A DNA stretch of 64,000 nucleotides from Planctomycetota bacterium (GCA_029936315.1 JAPYTD010000011.1:19084-83083); one strand, 5' to 3'. Numbered from the stretch's first letter, positions 38,062 through 48,158 are shown. The notes: a model not told the origin generated them from the letters alone. Translations and numbers: made by a program.

Positions 38062-38583
38062 CTAGAGGTTGTAGAAGGAGAGGTTGATGCCGGTGGTCTG
38101 TTTGGTCCACGCGTAGATTTGGCCGGCGTGGCCTGAGGTGTGTTCGAGAACGTGCAGGATCGCGGAGAGACCTGTCTCTTGGTAGCCCTGCACGGTGCGC
38201 GGGGCGAGCAGTTGGGCGAGAGTGACGTGGTCGACGACGTGGCACGCTTCGGTGTAGACGTCGTGCAGGCGCGCGGTCAGTTGCGAGACGGTGAGGCCGC
38301 CATCGGCCGCGAACTCGGCGTCTCGTCGGCGTTGGTCGGTCTGTTCGGTGAACTGCGCCATGATCCACTGGGTCGTATTGCCTGCGAGGTGGAGGATCAG
38401 GTTGCCGGCGGAGTTGCAGTTTGTCGACGGGCGTTGCCAGATGCGCGCGTCGCCGAGCAACTCGGCGCACCTGGTGATACGCGGTAGCTGTTCTTGGACC
38501 AGGCGGCGCCGGAACTCGCGGCGAACCCGGTCGGCAAGCTGCTGTTCTGGGGGTTGGGGATCGCCTTTCGGGACGTTGGTCAC
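38062..38583 (-). CDS. DinB family protein (DUF1572-like)
   Basis: NSAGNLILHLAGNTTQWI and AILHVLEHTSGHAGQIYAWTKQTTGINLSFYNL metal-binding-like helices. Confidence 0.8.
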   Translation of the reverse strand: MTNVPKGDPQPPEQQLADRVRREFRRRLVQEQLPRITRCAELLGDARIWQRPSTNCNSAGNLILHLAGNTTQWIMAQFTEQTDQRRRDAEFAADGGLTVSQLTARLHDVYTEACHVVDHVTLAQLLAPRTVQGYQETGLSAILHVLEHTSGHAGQIYAWTKQTTGINLSFYNL

Positions 38584-39035
38584 GCGACTTCGTCGCTGCT
38601 TGTCTTGGACCTAGCGCGGTCCTTTCGTTCGGCGGCCGCCTTCTGTTTGCGTGCTTCGGCGAGCTCTTCTTCGAGTAACGCGAGCCTCTGCGCCAGCGTG
38701 CGTTGACGGTGGGTCAGCCGGCTCAGGCGAACGGAGAACTGCACGGACAGCGCAATCAGGAAGATGATCGCGCCGAAGAACAGCGTCGAGACCGAACTTG
38801 CGGCACCGACCCAGCCACTGATGGTCGTCAGCAGGCCTTGGTTTAGGGCAAGCACGACGATGCCGATCGCAGTGAGAATCCACACCCATGAGAACTCTTC
38901 GCGCAGTTTGCGGCGGCGCACCAGTTCAAACACGATCAATACGATCGCGGCCGCCCCGGCAATGGCGACGACCTGTTGGCGTTCGTGCAGCGGTGTCATC
39001 TCTTGCAGCCAATCATTAACGAACGTGCTGATCAC
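38580..39035 (-). CDS. DUF2304-like membrane protein
   Basis: LVRRRKLREEFSWVWILTAIGIVVLALNQGLLTTISGWVGAASSVSTLFFGAIIFLIALSVQFSVRLSRL; overlaps flanking genes. Confidence 0.8.
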   Translation of the reverse strand: MISTFVNDWLQEMTPLHERQQVVAIAGAAAIVLIVFELVRRRKLREEFSWVWILTAIGIVVLALNQGLLTTISGWVGAASSVSTLFFGAIIFLIALSVQFSVRLSRLTHRQRTLAQRLALLEEELAEARKQKAAAERKDRARSKTSSDEVA

Positions 39036-39784
39036 AGGCCCCTCGCGACGGTGTCTGGGCTGCGCAATGGAGTCGCGCGCCGAATCGGTAGCAGCAACAG
39101 CGTCACCAGCATTTTGTAGCCGTAGTAAGCGATGCGGGAGCCGCGATGCATCGATAGGCCGCCCAGACGTTCGTGCATGATCACAGGAATCTCGCGCACG
39201 ACGAGGCCGCTGCGATGGTGTTGCACGAGCACGTCTGCATCGGGATAGTCCTCGGGGAAACCATCATTGACCACCGACTCGAGCGCTCGTCGCGACAAGC
39301 CTTGGAAGCCACTGGTCGGGTCGGTGATGCGTGTGCCGATCCAACGGCTGGCAATCCACGAAAACAAACGCGTGCCAATGCGACGCGCGAAGCTGCTGTC
39401 GGGGGCGTTTCTGTCGAGATAACGAGAGCCGAGCGCGATGTCGGCGCCGTTGTCGAGCGCTTCGATCAGTCGAGCCAGCATCGTCGGATCGTGTTGGCCG
39501 TCGGCGTCCATCTGCAGCACCCGGTCGTAGCCGGAGCGAATCGCCGCGGAGTAGCCGGAGTGCAGCGCACAGCCGTAGCCGAGATTGAACGGGTGGCGCA
39601 CAACCCGGGCTCCGGCGGCTGCGGCCTCGAGCGTGGTTGCGTCCGGGCTGCCATCATCAACGACCAGGATGTCTATGGCGGGCAATTGACCTGAGAGTAT
39701 TTGTCGTCGCACGGAGCGAACGACATCACCGACACGGCCGGATTCGCAGTAGGCTGGGATAATAAGGACAGTGGAGGCGCGCAC
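39032..39784 (-). CDS. glycosyltransferase family 2
   Basis: IPAYCESGRVGDVVRSV, ILVVDDGSPDAT, VLQMDADGQHDP. Confidence 0.95.
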   Translation of the reverse strand: MRASTVLIIPAYCESGRVGDVVRSVRRQILSGQLPAIDILVVDDGSPDATTLEAAAAGARVVRHPFNLGYGCALHSGYSAAIRSGYDRVLQMDADGQHDPTMLARLIEALDNGADIALGSRYLDRNAPDSSFARRIGTRLFSWIASRWIGTRITDPTSGFQGLSRRALESVVNDGFPEDYPDADVLVQHHRSGLVVREIPVIMHERLGGLSMHRGSRIAYYGYKMLVTLLLLPIRRATPLRSPDTVARGL

Positions 39785-39955
39785 AGTTGACCAGGGGGGA
39801 GTTTATGGGGGGCATGCGGCGTTCGCCAATGCTTGTTGGGCTTTGACTTATCATGTCGGGCAGAACGCTTCGCATCGCCGTGCGCTTCCGGGCAGAATCT
39901 CTAGGTGGCCTGACCCTCGACTGGTTCGCTCCGCCGCAGACTTGAACAAAAGACC

Positions 39956-40552
39956 ATGTTGATTCGCTCCGTGACCGTCGGCCTGCTCGGCCTTCTCCTG
40001 ACCGCCTGTGGTAGCACCCGTGACACCCGTGTCAATCCCGATGCCGCCGACTCCGTGACCGGCACCGGACTCCAGAGTATGGATATCCGCACGATGGCGA
40101 ACCGGATGGCCGCCGACATCAAGGAGTGGGGTGTCCTGGCCCCGACCAGCGACGGCAAGTTGGCCTCCTTCTTCATCTATGAGATGGTCAATGAGAGCTC
40201 GGACACCATCAACAAGATGCTGGTGTTGACCAAGCTTCGTACCGAACTGTTCAAGGCGTTTCGGGGTCGCATCGACATTCTCGACCGCTCACCGAGTGCG
40301 ACCGACCTGAGCAACGCCGAACAACGCATGAAGCAGCGCGGGGAAGTGACGGGCGCCAACAACAAGAAGGTCTTCGGCAGCGACTTTGTGCTCAAGGGCC
40401 GGATGATGAGCCGCGACCGTCAGGCAGGTAAGTTGAAGTCGTCCTACATTCTGGTCACGTTCGAGTTGACTGACCTGGCGACGCAAAAGCTGGTCTGGAC
40501 CAACGACTACGAAATGAAGACTGAGTCGGAACGCTCGGTCATCAACCGCTAA
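39956..40552 (+). CDS. LpoB-like lipoprotein (penicillin-binding-protein activator family)
   Basis: LLLTACGSTRDTRVNPDAADSVTGTGLQSMDIRTMANRMAADI and FVLKGRMMSRDRQAGKLKSSYILVTFELTDLATQKLVWTNDYEMK. Confidence 0.85.
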   Translation: MLIRSVTVGLLGLLLTACGSTRDTRVNPDAADSVTGTGLQSMDIRTMANRMAADIKEWGVLAPTSDGKLASFFIYEMVNESSDTINKMLVLTKLRTELFKAFRGRIDILDRSPSATDLSNAEQRMKQRGEVTGANNKKVFGSDFVLKGRMMSRDRQAGKLKSSYILVTFELTDLATQKLVWTNDYEMKTESERSVINR

Positions 40553-40595
40553 TCCTCAATCGCAACACGACGCCCTCGTGTCACGACTACCATTC

Positions 40596-41798
40596 ATGCG
40601 ATTGCCGCTGTTGGCAGTGCTGGCGGTGCTACCCGTCGCTGGCTGTTCGATTTCTCAACCCAGCGTGCCGGTCGGTAGCTACCTCGGTGGCGACTATGTC
40701 GCCGTGCGCACGTTTGCCGAGACGCAAGAGGCCGAAGGCGATGTAGAAAATCTCGCGATCGTGCTCAACGTGAAGGGGCAGTGCCAACTCGCGTTGGGCG
40801 ATGTAGACGCGGCCCGACAGACATTCCAAACGGCCGCCCAGATCATGGGCACGTGGGCCACCTCGGGTAACGAGGTGACTGCCGCGATCGTCGGCAGCGA
40901 AAGCAGCAAGACCTACAAGGGCGACCCATACGAGAAGGCGATGAATGCCTTCTACCTGTCGTACTGCTACCTGCAAAAGGGCGAGCCCGACAATGCGCGC
41001 GCTGCTTTGAAACGCGGCATCTTGATGGATGGCGAAGTAGCTGACGAGAAGTTCCAAGCCGACAACGCGTTGTTGTTTTGGATGGCCGGCCGCATGAGTC
41101 GTTTGTTTGGTGCTTCGGGCGCGGAGGACTACTTCAAGGAAGCGCAGACCGCGAACACGTTCTCGATCGAGCACGACGCTCGCGGTGACGTGAACAACGC
41201 GATTCTCGCGAGTCCGGAGAAGGGCAACCTGGTGCTGCTCTTGCCGATTGGGCTAGGCCCGAAGAAATTCGCCGACGGTCGAGAAGAGGAACTTGCTCGA
41301 TTCAGCCCGCAATCCCACCCCGCGGTCCGGGCCCAGGCGACACTCGATGGTGAGTCGTTGGGCAGGTCGTGGATCCTCAATGACGTCGACTACCAGGCGA
41401 GTACGCTGGGGGGTACGGCGATGGAGGGCATCCGCAAGGGCAAGGCGGTGTTCAAGAGGTCGACGCGCATTGGCGGCACCGTCTTGGTCAACGAAGGCCT
41501 CAACAATCTCGACAGTGATGAGGGGCAGGCTGCGGCGATTGTCGGCGGTGCGCTGCTGGTTTTCAGTGCCTTGACGTCGAGCGCTGCCGATGTCCGCCAT
41601 TGGCCGACCTTGCCCTCGACAGTGCAGGTGCTTGTGGCAGAAGTGCCGCCTGGCGAGCACGATCTGGTGGTCGATTTCCTCGATGGCAGTGGCCGGCCCC
41701 TGCCGCAACTGCAACACACGGTGCGCATCAACGTTCCGTCGACTGGCGAGGCCTGGTTCCTGATTCCATCCCTGCCGCCGGCGGCAGCCAAGCCATGA
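40596..41798 (+). CDS. COG3014-like TPR lipoprotein
   Basis: LAVLPVAGCS lipobox; NVKGQCQLALGDVDAARQTFQTAAQIM, YLSYCYLQKGEPDNARAALKRGI; adjacent to LpoB homologue. Confidence 0.7.
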   Translation: MRLPLLAVLAVLPVAGCSISQPSVPVGSYLGGDYVAVRTFAETQEAEGDVENLAIVLNVKGQCQLALGDVDAARQTFQTAAQIMGTWATSGNEVTAAIVGSESSKTYKGDPYEKAMNAFYLSYCYLQKGEPDNARAALKRGILMDGEVADEKFQADNALLFWMAGRMSRLFGASGAEDYFKEAQTANTFSIEHDARGDVNNAILASPEKGNLVLLLPIGLGPKKFADGREEELARFSPQSHPAVRAQATLDGESLGRSWILNDVDYQASTLGGTAMEGIRKGKAVFKRSTRIGGTVLVNEGLNNLDSDEGQAAAIVGGALLVFSALTSSAADVRHWPTLPSTVQVLVAEVPPGEHDLVVDFLDGSGRPLPQLQHTVRINVPSTGEAWFLIPSLPPAAAKP

Positions 41799-41917
41799 CC
41801 AGGTCCGAATTGCACCGGGGCGATTTGTCGCTGCAACCGTGGCTCCTCGACTGCGCTTGCGCACCCGCGCTGCCCTCCCGTACTCCCTATTGTTGGCTAG
41901 AATTGTTGGCTAGAAAC

Positions 41918-43168
41918 ATGAAGACCACGATCCTGCTCGTTACTGCTCTCGCCTCTGGGATCGCTGCCCAGACCACGCAGCCAGCGGCATCCGCGGCGAC
42001 CGCCGAAGTTGCTGCGAGTAGGGCCACCCAGGATAGGGCCACCCAGGACAAAGAGCAGTGGAGTGAGGGATTCGGGCGCGCGACCAGCTACCGCGCGGCG
42101 CTGGCGCAGGCTCTCGAGGGTGCGGTCGGCAAGGCCAAGGGAATCGAGATTGCGCGAGGCCCTTCGATTCGCAGTCGACTCGCGGTCGTTTCCGAGCACA
42201 AGGATGGCGACAAGAGTGGCTTCTTTGATGGCAAATCCGAACTGGAACGGGAGTGGGTGCAGCAGCAGATTGCCGGCTTCGTCAAGAGTTACGAGGTGAC
42301 CAAGAAGGGCAAGGCCAAAGACCGCATGTGGGAAGTGTCGGTGCGCGCGCTGGTCGCCAGCGTCGATCAGCTCGAATCCGAATTGATCATCGAGCTCATC
42401 GACAACGACCTGCGCAAGTGGCAGCTCGAACGCTACGAAGAGGATGGTCCCGGTCGCGCGTTCGATCGCCGCAAGGGCAATTTTCGTGGGCCCAAGATCG
42501 GTGAGTACCTGCGACGCAGTGGCGCCGTCAAGGTGGTCAGCACCGGGCCCGGCGTCAAGGTCACGGGTAACAGTGACCGCACGCAGCGCGAGAAGGTTGG
42601 TCATCAACTGGTCGCTTCGCATCGCGTCGTCATCAACTGGCAGCCGCTCGTGGTCAGCTCCCTGGTCGAAAGGCCAAACATTGCGCGTCCATCGTCGGGG
42701 CCGCGAACGGAATACATGAAAGGCGGCGCCGTGCAGGTCTCCGTTCGCGTCGAGAACCTGATCGAACGCACGGTCATGCTCGACGAAACATTTGACGTGC
42801 CGGCGGACAAACCCGGCATGTACTCGGCGGATCGTCTCGATGCGTTCGTTACGGCGCTGGTTGACAAGGCCAAAGCCGAAGTCGCCAAGAAGGTGTTCTT
42901 CACCCTGCGCCAGCCGGTTGTGCTACGCAAGTGGGCAGGCGATGGCGGCAAGTGGTTTGTCGAGGCGCGCATCTCGCGCCGCGTCGCGGCCGGCTTCAAG
43001 AAGTTCTCGGTTGGCAACAACGGTTCGCTGGCCAGTCCCGATTGGCAGAGCCTCGCCAGTGCGACGCTGGTCGGCGGCAACGCCACCTCGTGCACGTTCC
43101 AGCTTGCGGACATCACGGATCCTGCCGGCATCGAAGCCGCGGTCTCCGAAGTCCGCCCTATCAACTGA
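41918..43168 (+). CDS. secreted protein of unknown function (possibly FlgT-N/LPP20-like)
   Basis: Signal peptide MKTTILLVTALASGIAAQ; GRATSYRAALAQALEGAVGKAKGIEI segment. Confidence 0.6.
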   Translation: MKTTILLVTALASGIAAQTTQPAASAATAEVAASRATQDRATQDKEQWSEGFGRATSYRAALAQALEGAVGKAKGIEIARGPSIRSRLAVVSEHKDGDKSGFFDGKSELEREWVQQQIAGFVKSYEVTKKGKAKDRMWEVSVRALVASVDQLESELIIELIDNDLRKWQLERYEEDGPGRAFDRRKGNFRGPKIGEYLRRSGAVKVVSTGPGVKVTGNSDRTQREKVGHQLVASHRVVINWQPLVVSSLVERPNIARPSSGPRTEYMKGGAVQVSVRVENLIERTVMLDETFDVPADKPGMYSADRLDAFVTALVDKAKAEVAKKVFFTLRQPVVLRKWAGDGGKWFVEARISRRVAAGFKKFSVGNNGSLASPDWQSLASATLVGGNATSCTFQLADITDPAGIEAAVSEVRPIN

Positions 43169-43222
43169 TCCTTGGCGTTCGCGCGATTGGCTGCGTTGCC
43201 ACTACCTCCTGCTCGAAGACTT

Positions 43223-43633
43223 ATGAAAACCCTTCTCTTGCTTTCCTCTTTGATGGCCTTGTCGCTGCTGACTGCGTGTGGTTCGGCGGCGCCGTACGCT
43301 GCACTTCCCATTAATGATGATCGGGAGAGCATGACGAACGTGTTCGTCACCAACGCACAATTGCGTCGTTGGGTGCGGGTGGGGCGCCCAGCAGTGCGGC
43401 GAGTCGAGGGTTCGAACCAACTCAAGGTGACGGTGCCGATTCGCAACATCACCAGGAAACCGCTGCAGGTTCGCGTGCAAGTGAACTTCCTCAACCTTGA
43501 GCGTCAGCCGATTGGGGACGATACCAACGAGCAGGCGCAAGTCATCAGCCCGGGGATGACGATCAATCACACCGTCACATCGACTTCATCCGAAGCTCGT
43601 GATTGGAAGATGAGCATTGGGCCCAACGGTTAA
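43223..43633 (+). CDS. DUF1425 (YcfL-like) lipoprotein
   Basis: LMALSLLTACGSAAP; LKVTVPIRNITRKPLQVRVQVNFLNLERQPIG. Confidence 0.85.
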   Translation: MKTLLLLSSLMALSLLTACGSAAPYAALPINDDRESMTNVFVTNAQLRRWVRVGRPAVRRVEGSNQLKVTVPIRNITRKPLQVRVQVNFLNLERQPIGDDTNEQAQVISPGMTINHTVTSTSSEARDWKMSIGPNG

Positions 43634-43647
43634 GCGGAGATCCTGCC

Positions 43648-44151
43648 ATGCGCATTCTGATTACGACGTTAGCGGCCTGCCTGTTGGGGGCGTGTGCGGC
43701 GCCAAGACCCTTGCCGCGCGCAGCACTGGTGCCGTTGTATGATCTGCCTGTGGTTCCGGTGTTGGTGCCGAATCGCTCAGATCCACCAACCGCAGTGCAA
43801 CCGGCAGGAAGACCGCAACAACCTTCGGTCGTAGACTCCGTGCGCGGCCAAGAACCTTCTGCACCGATCTACCGTACGGTCATCGAGATCGTCGAGGTGC
43901 CGGTCGAAGGTCGGGTGGAGATGCCGCAGGTATACGAGCCAGAGCCTCGACGCGACTACCGTCAGTACGACGACTATCTGCGCTACCGCTCGTCGTATCG
44001 GCATCGTTCTTACCGCCGGAGCCGGTTCCCGGTCAACACAGTCGTTGGCGCAGGGATCGGCGCGATCATCGGCCACCAACGCGGGCGCCGTGATCGCGGT
44101 GCGTTGATCGGTGGCGGTGTTGGTCTGCTGTTCGATCTGAACCGCTGGTAA
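43648..44151 (+). CDS. glycine-zipper lipoprotein
   Basis: LAACLLGACAAPRP; C-terminal VVGAGIGAIIGHQRGRRDRGALIGGGVGLLFD. Confidence 0.8.
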   Translation: MRILITTLAACLLGACAAPRPLPRAALVPLYDLPVVPVLVPNRSDPPTAVQPAGRPQQPSVVDSVRGQEPSAPIYRTVIEIVEVPVEGRVEMPQVYEPEPRRDYRQYDDYLRYRSSYRHRSYRRSRFPVNTVVGAGIGAIIGHQRGRRDRGALIGGGVGLLFDLNRW

Positions 44152-44179
44152 CCGTCCTGCCCGACACGCGGTCGGTCTA

Positions 44180-44200
44180 CTGGCCGCTGCACGCGGCCAG
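44180..44200. terminator. hairpin between convergent genes
   Basis: CTGGCCG-ctgcacg-CGGCCAG perfect 7-bp stem between stop 44151(+) and stop 44202(-); no clear T tract. Confidence 0.4.
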
Positions 44201-44201
44201 T

Positions 44202-45710
44202 CTACTGGTCGACGCGCGGCACGATTACGACCTCGACCATGTCGATCCAGAAGTCGACGCGGTCGCCTTCGTCGATGTCTGCGATGACGTTGAATTGCAG
44301 CTCCTTCTCGCTCGCGACGTGACGCAGGCTAGACGTGCGGAACTCCATCGTCTGCTCCCCGGTCGACGTCGGCGACAATTCGACCACCGTGTCGTAGCGG
44401 TTGTCCGTCAGGTTGCGCAGCGAGATGCGGAACACGCTATCGCCGCCGATGCGCGACGCACGTACCACGCAGCGCACTCGAAACTCGAGCACATCCTCCG
44501 GCTCGGTGACCGGCAGGTTGAAGCGGCAGTTAAGGCCGGCGATCTCGCGGTCATCGATCGTCGCCGTGGCCAAGTAATACTCGAAGTCGTCGTCGTCGCG
44601 GAGTTGCTCGATGGCGCCGAATGCGTTGCTGCCAGCGACGAATTGCACCGCTGCTTCCTCGACCCTAAGTCGAATGGGTGTGTCCCCCGTCTCTGAGGCC
44701 GGGGCGACGGGTAGGAAGTCGAGGCCGTTCAGTTGCCAGCGTTCATCGGGCCACGCGAGAGTCGGTAGACCCCCCGTGATTGGCAGGTGCGCGAGTCGCA
44801 GGGTCTGCCGGCCAGCATCCGGCTCGGCGAGCCCAAACCAGACCCTGTCGGCCGTCAGCGAGAATCGCGGGTAGCCGACTTCGCCGGCCGTCGCATGGAG
44901 AACCGTGACCGTGCCGCTCAGGACGTCGGCGAGGCAGAGCGTTGCCATCTGTTCGCCCAACCGACGCACGAATGCAATCGTCGCTCCGTCTGGCGAGAAC
45001 GTTGGTTGCAAGTCGCCGTTGCCGGGCCCGGCCGCAGCGCCGCCATCGGTGAGCGGGATCTCGCCAAAGCCCGAGCCATTGACTAGCCACAACACATGCC
45101 GGCCGGTCGGGTCGCGGCGACTGAAGACGACACGGTTGCTCGCCACGCTCCAATCGGCCTGCCCGTCAGCAAAGCCAGTTGGGGTCGGCAAGAACGGTTG
45201 TGCATTCTGGCCGCGATCGGTGCTGATCCACAGCCCGGCATTGCCGTTCTCCTCACTGGTGAACAGCAAATTGTCGCCGTCAGGCGACCAGGCCGGTTCA
45301 TCGTCGCGCGCCGAGTTCAGAGTCAGTCGCAGTTCCGCCGCAGAACCATCTGTCGTGGAGACGTACAGTTCGCGGCTGTCGACGTCGTCATTGAAGCGTT
45401 CGCGGGCGAATACCACGCGCACACCATCGGGGTGCAGGCGGGCGCCAGTCTCCTGGCCGGTGCGATCGCCGACTCGGCCCGTGCCGAGGTTGCGCGTCGT
45501 GCGCAGGGCGACTTCGGCGAACCGGTGCGAGTCATCCGCACGGGCGCGGCAGACCAGCATCTCGGGTGGGCTGTTGAGGCCGAGCGGGCTCGTGCCGCCG
45601 CCACCGCCGCCGCAGGCCGTGAGCAGGAGTGCGGTCGTTGTGGATATGCCGGTGCCCCAAGCCTTCGAGCGGGAGGGGCGGCGGCGGGCAGGTTGGCGCA
45701 TGCGTGCCAT
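44202..45710 (-). CDS. TolB/WD40-like beta-propeller lipoprotein
   Basis: ALLLTACGGGGGG; repeated PAWSPDGDNLLFTSEENGNAGLW, PTFSPDGATIAFV motifs; start uncertain. Confidence 0.75.
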   Translation of the reverse strand: MARMRQPARRRPSRSKAWGTGISTTTALLLTACGGGGGGTSPLGLNSPPEMLVCRARADDSHRFAEVALRTTRNLGTGRVGDRTGQETGARLHPDGVRVVFARERFNDDVDSRELYVSTTDGSAAELRLTLNSARDDEPAWSPDGDNLLFTSEENGNAGLWISTDRGQNAQPFLPTPTGFADGQADWSVASNRVVFSRRDPTGRHVLWLVNGSGFGEIPLTDGGAAAGPGNGDLQPTFSPDGATIAFVRRLGEQMATLCLADVLSGTVTVLHATAGEVGYPRFSLTADRVWFGLAEPDAGRQTLRLAHLPITGGLPTLAWPDERWQLNGLDFLPVAPASETGDTPIRLRVEEAAVQFVAGSNAFGAIEQLRDDDDFEYYLATATIDDREIAGLNCRFNLPVTEPEDVLEFRVRCVVRASRIGGDSVFRISLRNLTDNRYDTVVELSPTSTGEQTMEFRTSSLRHVASEKELQFNVIADIDEGDRVDFWIDMVEVVIVPRVDQ

Positions 45711-45784
45711 GGTCGCAGCCAGCTTTCCTTCCGGCAAGCGGTTGCTTGGTTGCGGCGCCATGGCATGGGGCGGCGCGACCGGCT

Positions 45785-46849
45785 ATGACGCGAGGCGTGC
45801 GTGTCTCTGAGTTTGACTTTGCCCTGCCGCCAGAATTGATCGCGAGTTGCTCCGTCGAGCCACGTGACCAGGCGCGCATGTTTGTGCACCATCGCGCAAG
45901 CCGGGCAAGCCGCGACCTCGTCGTTGCGGATCTGCCCGAAGTGCTAGAGCCCGGCGACCTGCTCGTTCTCAACGATACGCGGGTGCGGCCATGGCGCTTG
46001 CGCGGTCAGCGCGCCACCGGCGGCGGCGTCGAGTGCCTGCTGTTGCGACTTGATGGCCAGGACGATGCTGGTTGCCACGGAGAAGGCTTCGTCAAGCCGT
46101 CGAAAAAGCTGTGTGTAGGCGACCGTCTGGGAATGGAAGATGGCTCGGTTGAGCTAGAACTGCTCGAAGCACTCGGTGGTGGGCGTTGGCGCCTTCTCGT
46201 GAACAGTTCGCTTGGTGATGTTATGCAGGTGCTCGAGAAATGTGGGCGGGCGCCATTGCCACCCTACATCGATCGACCGCGCGACGAGGATGTGGCCGGC
46301 GATCGCGCGCGCTACCAGACCGTGTTTGCTCGCGAGCCCGGCGCGGTCGCCGCGCCAACGGCCGGTCTGCACTTCACCGAAGATCTACTTCAGTGTCTGG
46401 TACAACGTGGCATCGAGATCGCCTACGTCACACTGCATGTTGGCGAAGGCACTTTCGCGCCGATGCGCGTCGAGATCGTGACGGACCATCGTATGCACGA
46501 AGAGGTCTACACCTTGCCGGATGCGACCGCAGACGCCGTTGCGCGGGCCCGCGCACGTGGTTCGCGAGTGGTTGCCGTCGGCACGACCAGTTGCCGCACG
46601 CTCGAGACTTGTGCCACCGACGAACGCACTGTCGTTGCTGGCAGCGGCGCGTCGGATCTGTTCCTCTATCCCGGTCGCAACTTCCGAGTGGTCGACGCGC
46701 TATTGACCAATTTCCATCTACCACAGTCAACATTGATCATGTTGGTCGCTGCCTTCGTCGGCCACAAAGAGATCCTCGAGCTCTACCGCCAAGCCATCGA
46801 CCAGCGCTACCGCTTCTTCTCCTTCGGCGATGCCATGCTGCTCCTATGA
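45785..46849 (+). CDS. queA: S-adenosylmethionine:tRNA ribosyltransferase-isomerase
   Basis: FDFALPPELIASCSVEPRDQARM, NDTRVRPWRL, AAPTAGLHFT, NFHLPQSTLIMLVAAFVG. Confidence 0.97.
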   Translation: MTRGVRVSEFDFALPPELIASCSVEPRDQARMFVHHRASRASRDLVVADLPEVLEPGDLLVLNDTRVRPWRLRGQRATGGGVECLLLRLDGQDDAGCHGEGFVKPSKKLCVGDRLGMEDGSVELELLEALGGGRWRLLVNSSLGDVMQVLEKCGRAPLPPYIDRPRDEDVAGDRARYQTVFAREPGAVAAPTAGLHFTEDLLQCLVQRGIEIAYVTLHVGEGTFAPMRVEIVTDHRMHEEVYTLPDATADAVARARARGSRVVAVGTTSCRTLETCATDERTVVAGSGASDLFLYPGRNFRVVDALLTNFHLPQSTLIMLVAAFVGHKEILELYRQAIDQRYRFFSFGDAMLLL

Positions 46850-46872
46850 AGAGCACCGTACCGGCCTCTCGG

Positions 46873-47481
46873 TTAGGGCAGCGACTCTAGGAGTTCGCGT
46901 ACGGCGAGCGCAGGGTCTTCGTGTTGCAGGATGTAGCTGCTGACGGCTATGCGGCGCACGCCGTGGGCATACAGCGCGGGCAGGTTTTGGGGGGTGATCC
47001 CGCCGACCGCGAACATGGGTAGGCCGAGTTCGTGGCAGATTTCGGCGGCGGCTTCGACGGCCGGCAAGCCAACACCTTCGGGGTAGTCCTTGGTCTTCGT
47101 TGGGTAGCACGGGCCGAAGCCGACGTAGTTGGCCGTCGTCTTTGCGGCTGCGCGAATCTGGGCTTCGTCGTGAGTGCTGACGCCGAGTAGTCTGCCGAAC
47201 ATCAACTTGCGCGCAGCATCAGTGGGCATGTCGTCTTGGCCAACGTGGGCGCCAGCAGTCTCGCCACGCAGCGCCAACATGACGTCGTCGTTGACGATCA
47301 GCGGCACCTTGTGTTTGCGGCAGATCGCACGAACCTGCTCAAAGCCGACACGATCCGGCTGCTTGCTCCGCCACTGCACGAGGTCCACACCGGCACCGAG
47401 CGCCGCTTCGAGAGTGGCGAACGGGTCTTGCCGGCATAGCTCCGGAGAGAACAGTAAATACAAGCGACCAGTTAGTGGCAT
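46873..47481 (-). CDS. thiE: thiamine phosphate synthase
   Basis: VQWRSKQ, LIVNDDVMLAL, GAHVGQDDMPTDAARKL, YVGFGPCYPTKTK, FAVGGITPQNLPAL. Confidence 0.93.
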   Translation of the reverse strand: MPLTGRLYLLFSPELCRQDPFATLEAALGAGVDLVQWRSKQPDRVGFEQVRAICRKHKVPLIVNDDVMLALRGETAGAHVGQDDMPTDAARKLMFGRLLGVSTHDEAQIRAAAKTTANYVGFGPCYPTKTKDYPEGVGLPAVEAAAEICHELGLPMFAVGGITPQNLPALYAHGVRRIAVSSYILQHEDPALAVRELLESLP

Positions 47482-47525
47482 CGGCGCGAAGCACGGTAGC
47501 CCCAGGGCATCGTTCTGCGTAGTGT

Positions 47526-48158
47526 TTGGCTGTGTTCGTCGACGCCGTGTTGGCCAACGTCTTGGTGTTTGCCGTCGGCCAGGCCTTTGCCTGGCTGTTT
47601 TTGCGCACCGGCCGATTTTGGGTCGGCGCTGCAGCGACAACTGCCTTGTGGGCCTCAATGGACTGCTGGCTCGTGCAGCGGTTCCTACTGGCAACCCCCG
47701 CGGAAGGTCAGCAATTGGCGGTTTTGATCCTGCAGGCGACGGCGCTGTCGGTCACTACAGGCTACCTGTGGGCGCGACTGCGAAAGCGCCTCGGAGCTCC
47801 GGTTCGCACCGATCGGTTCCGGCAAGGAACCGCCGAACTGCTGCAAGGCAAACTGCACGCTGCCGAGTCGACGTTTCGGCAATTGGTGTGGTCGAACCCG
47901 TGGGACGTCTCGGCCTGGATCAGTCGCGGCGATGCGTTGCGCCGGCTCGGCGTTCCGGCCAAGGCGCGCCGTTGCTATCGGCGAGCCGCCGGCGCCGATG
48001 CGAACGGGCGCTTCGCGGACCTGCTGGCGCACCGCGTGAAGCAGTTACAAACCCCGCCGAGCACAAGACACGCGATCGAGCCGCACGGAACCGAACTGGT
48101 GCCAAGGCCGGTTGCGCGCCAACCAAAGCGCGCACGCAAGGCCGCTTCCGGAAGCTGA
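47526..48158 (+). CDS. membrane protein with C-terminal TPR-like region
   Basis: Hydrophobic N-terminal segments; GKLHAAESTFRQLVWSNPWDVSAWISRGDALRRLGVPAKARRCYRRA. Confidence 0.65.
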   Translation: MAVFVDAVLANVLVFAVGQAFAWLFLRTGRFWVGAAATTALWASMDCWLVQRFLLATPAEGQQLAVLILQATALSVTTGYLWARLRKRLGAPVRTDRFRQGTAELLQGKLHAAESTFRQLVWSNPWDVSAWISRGDALRRLGVPAKARRCYRRAAGADANGRFADLLAHRVKQLQTPPSTRHAIEPHGTELVPRPVARQPKRARKAASGS

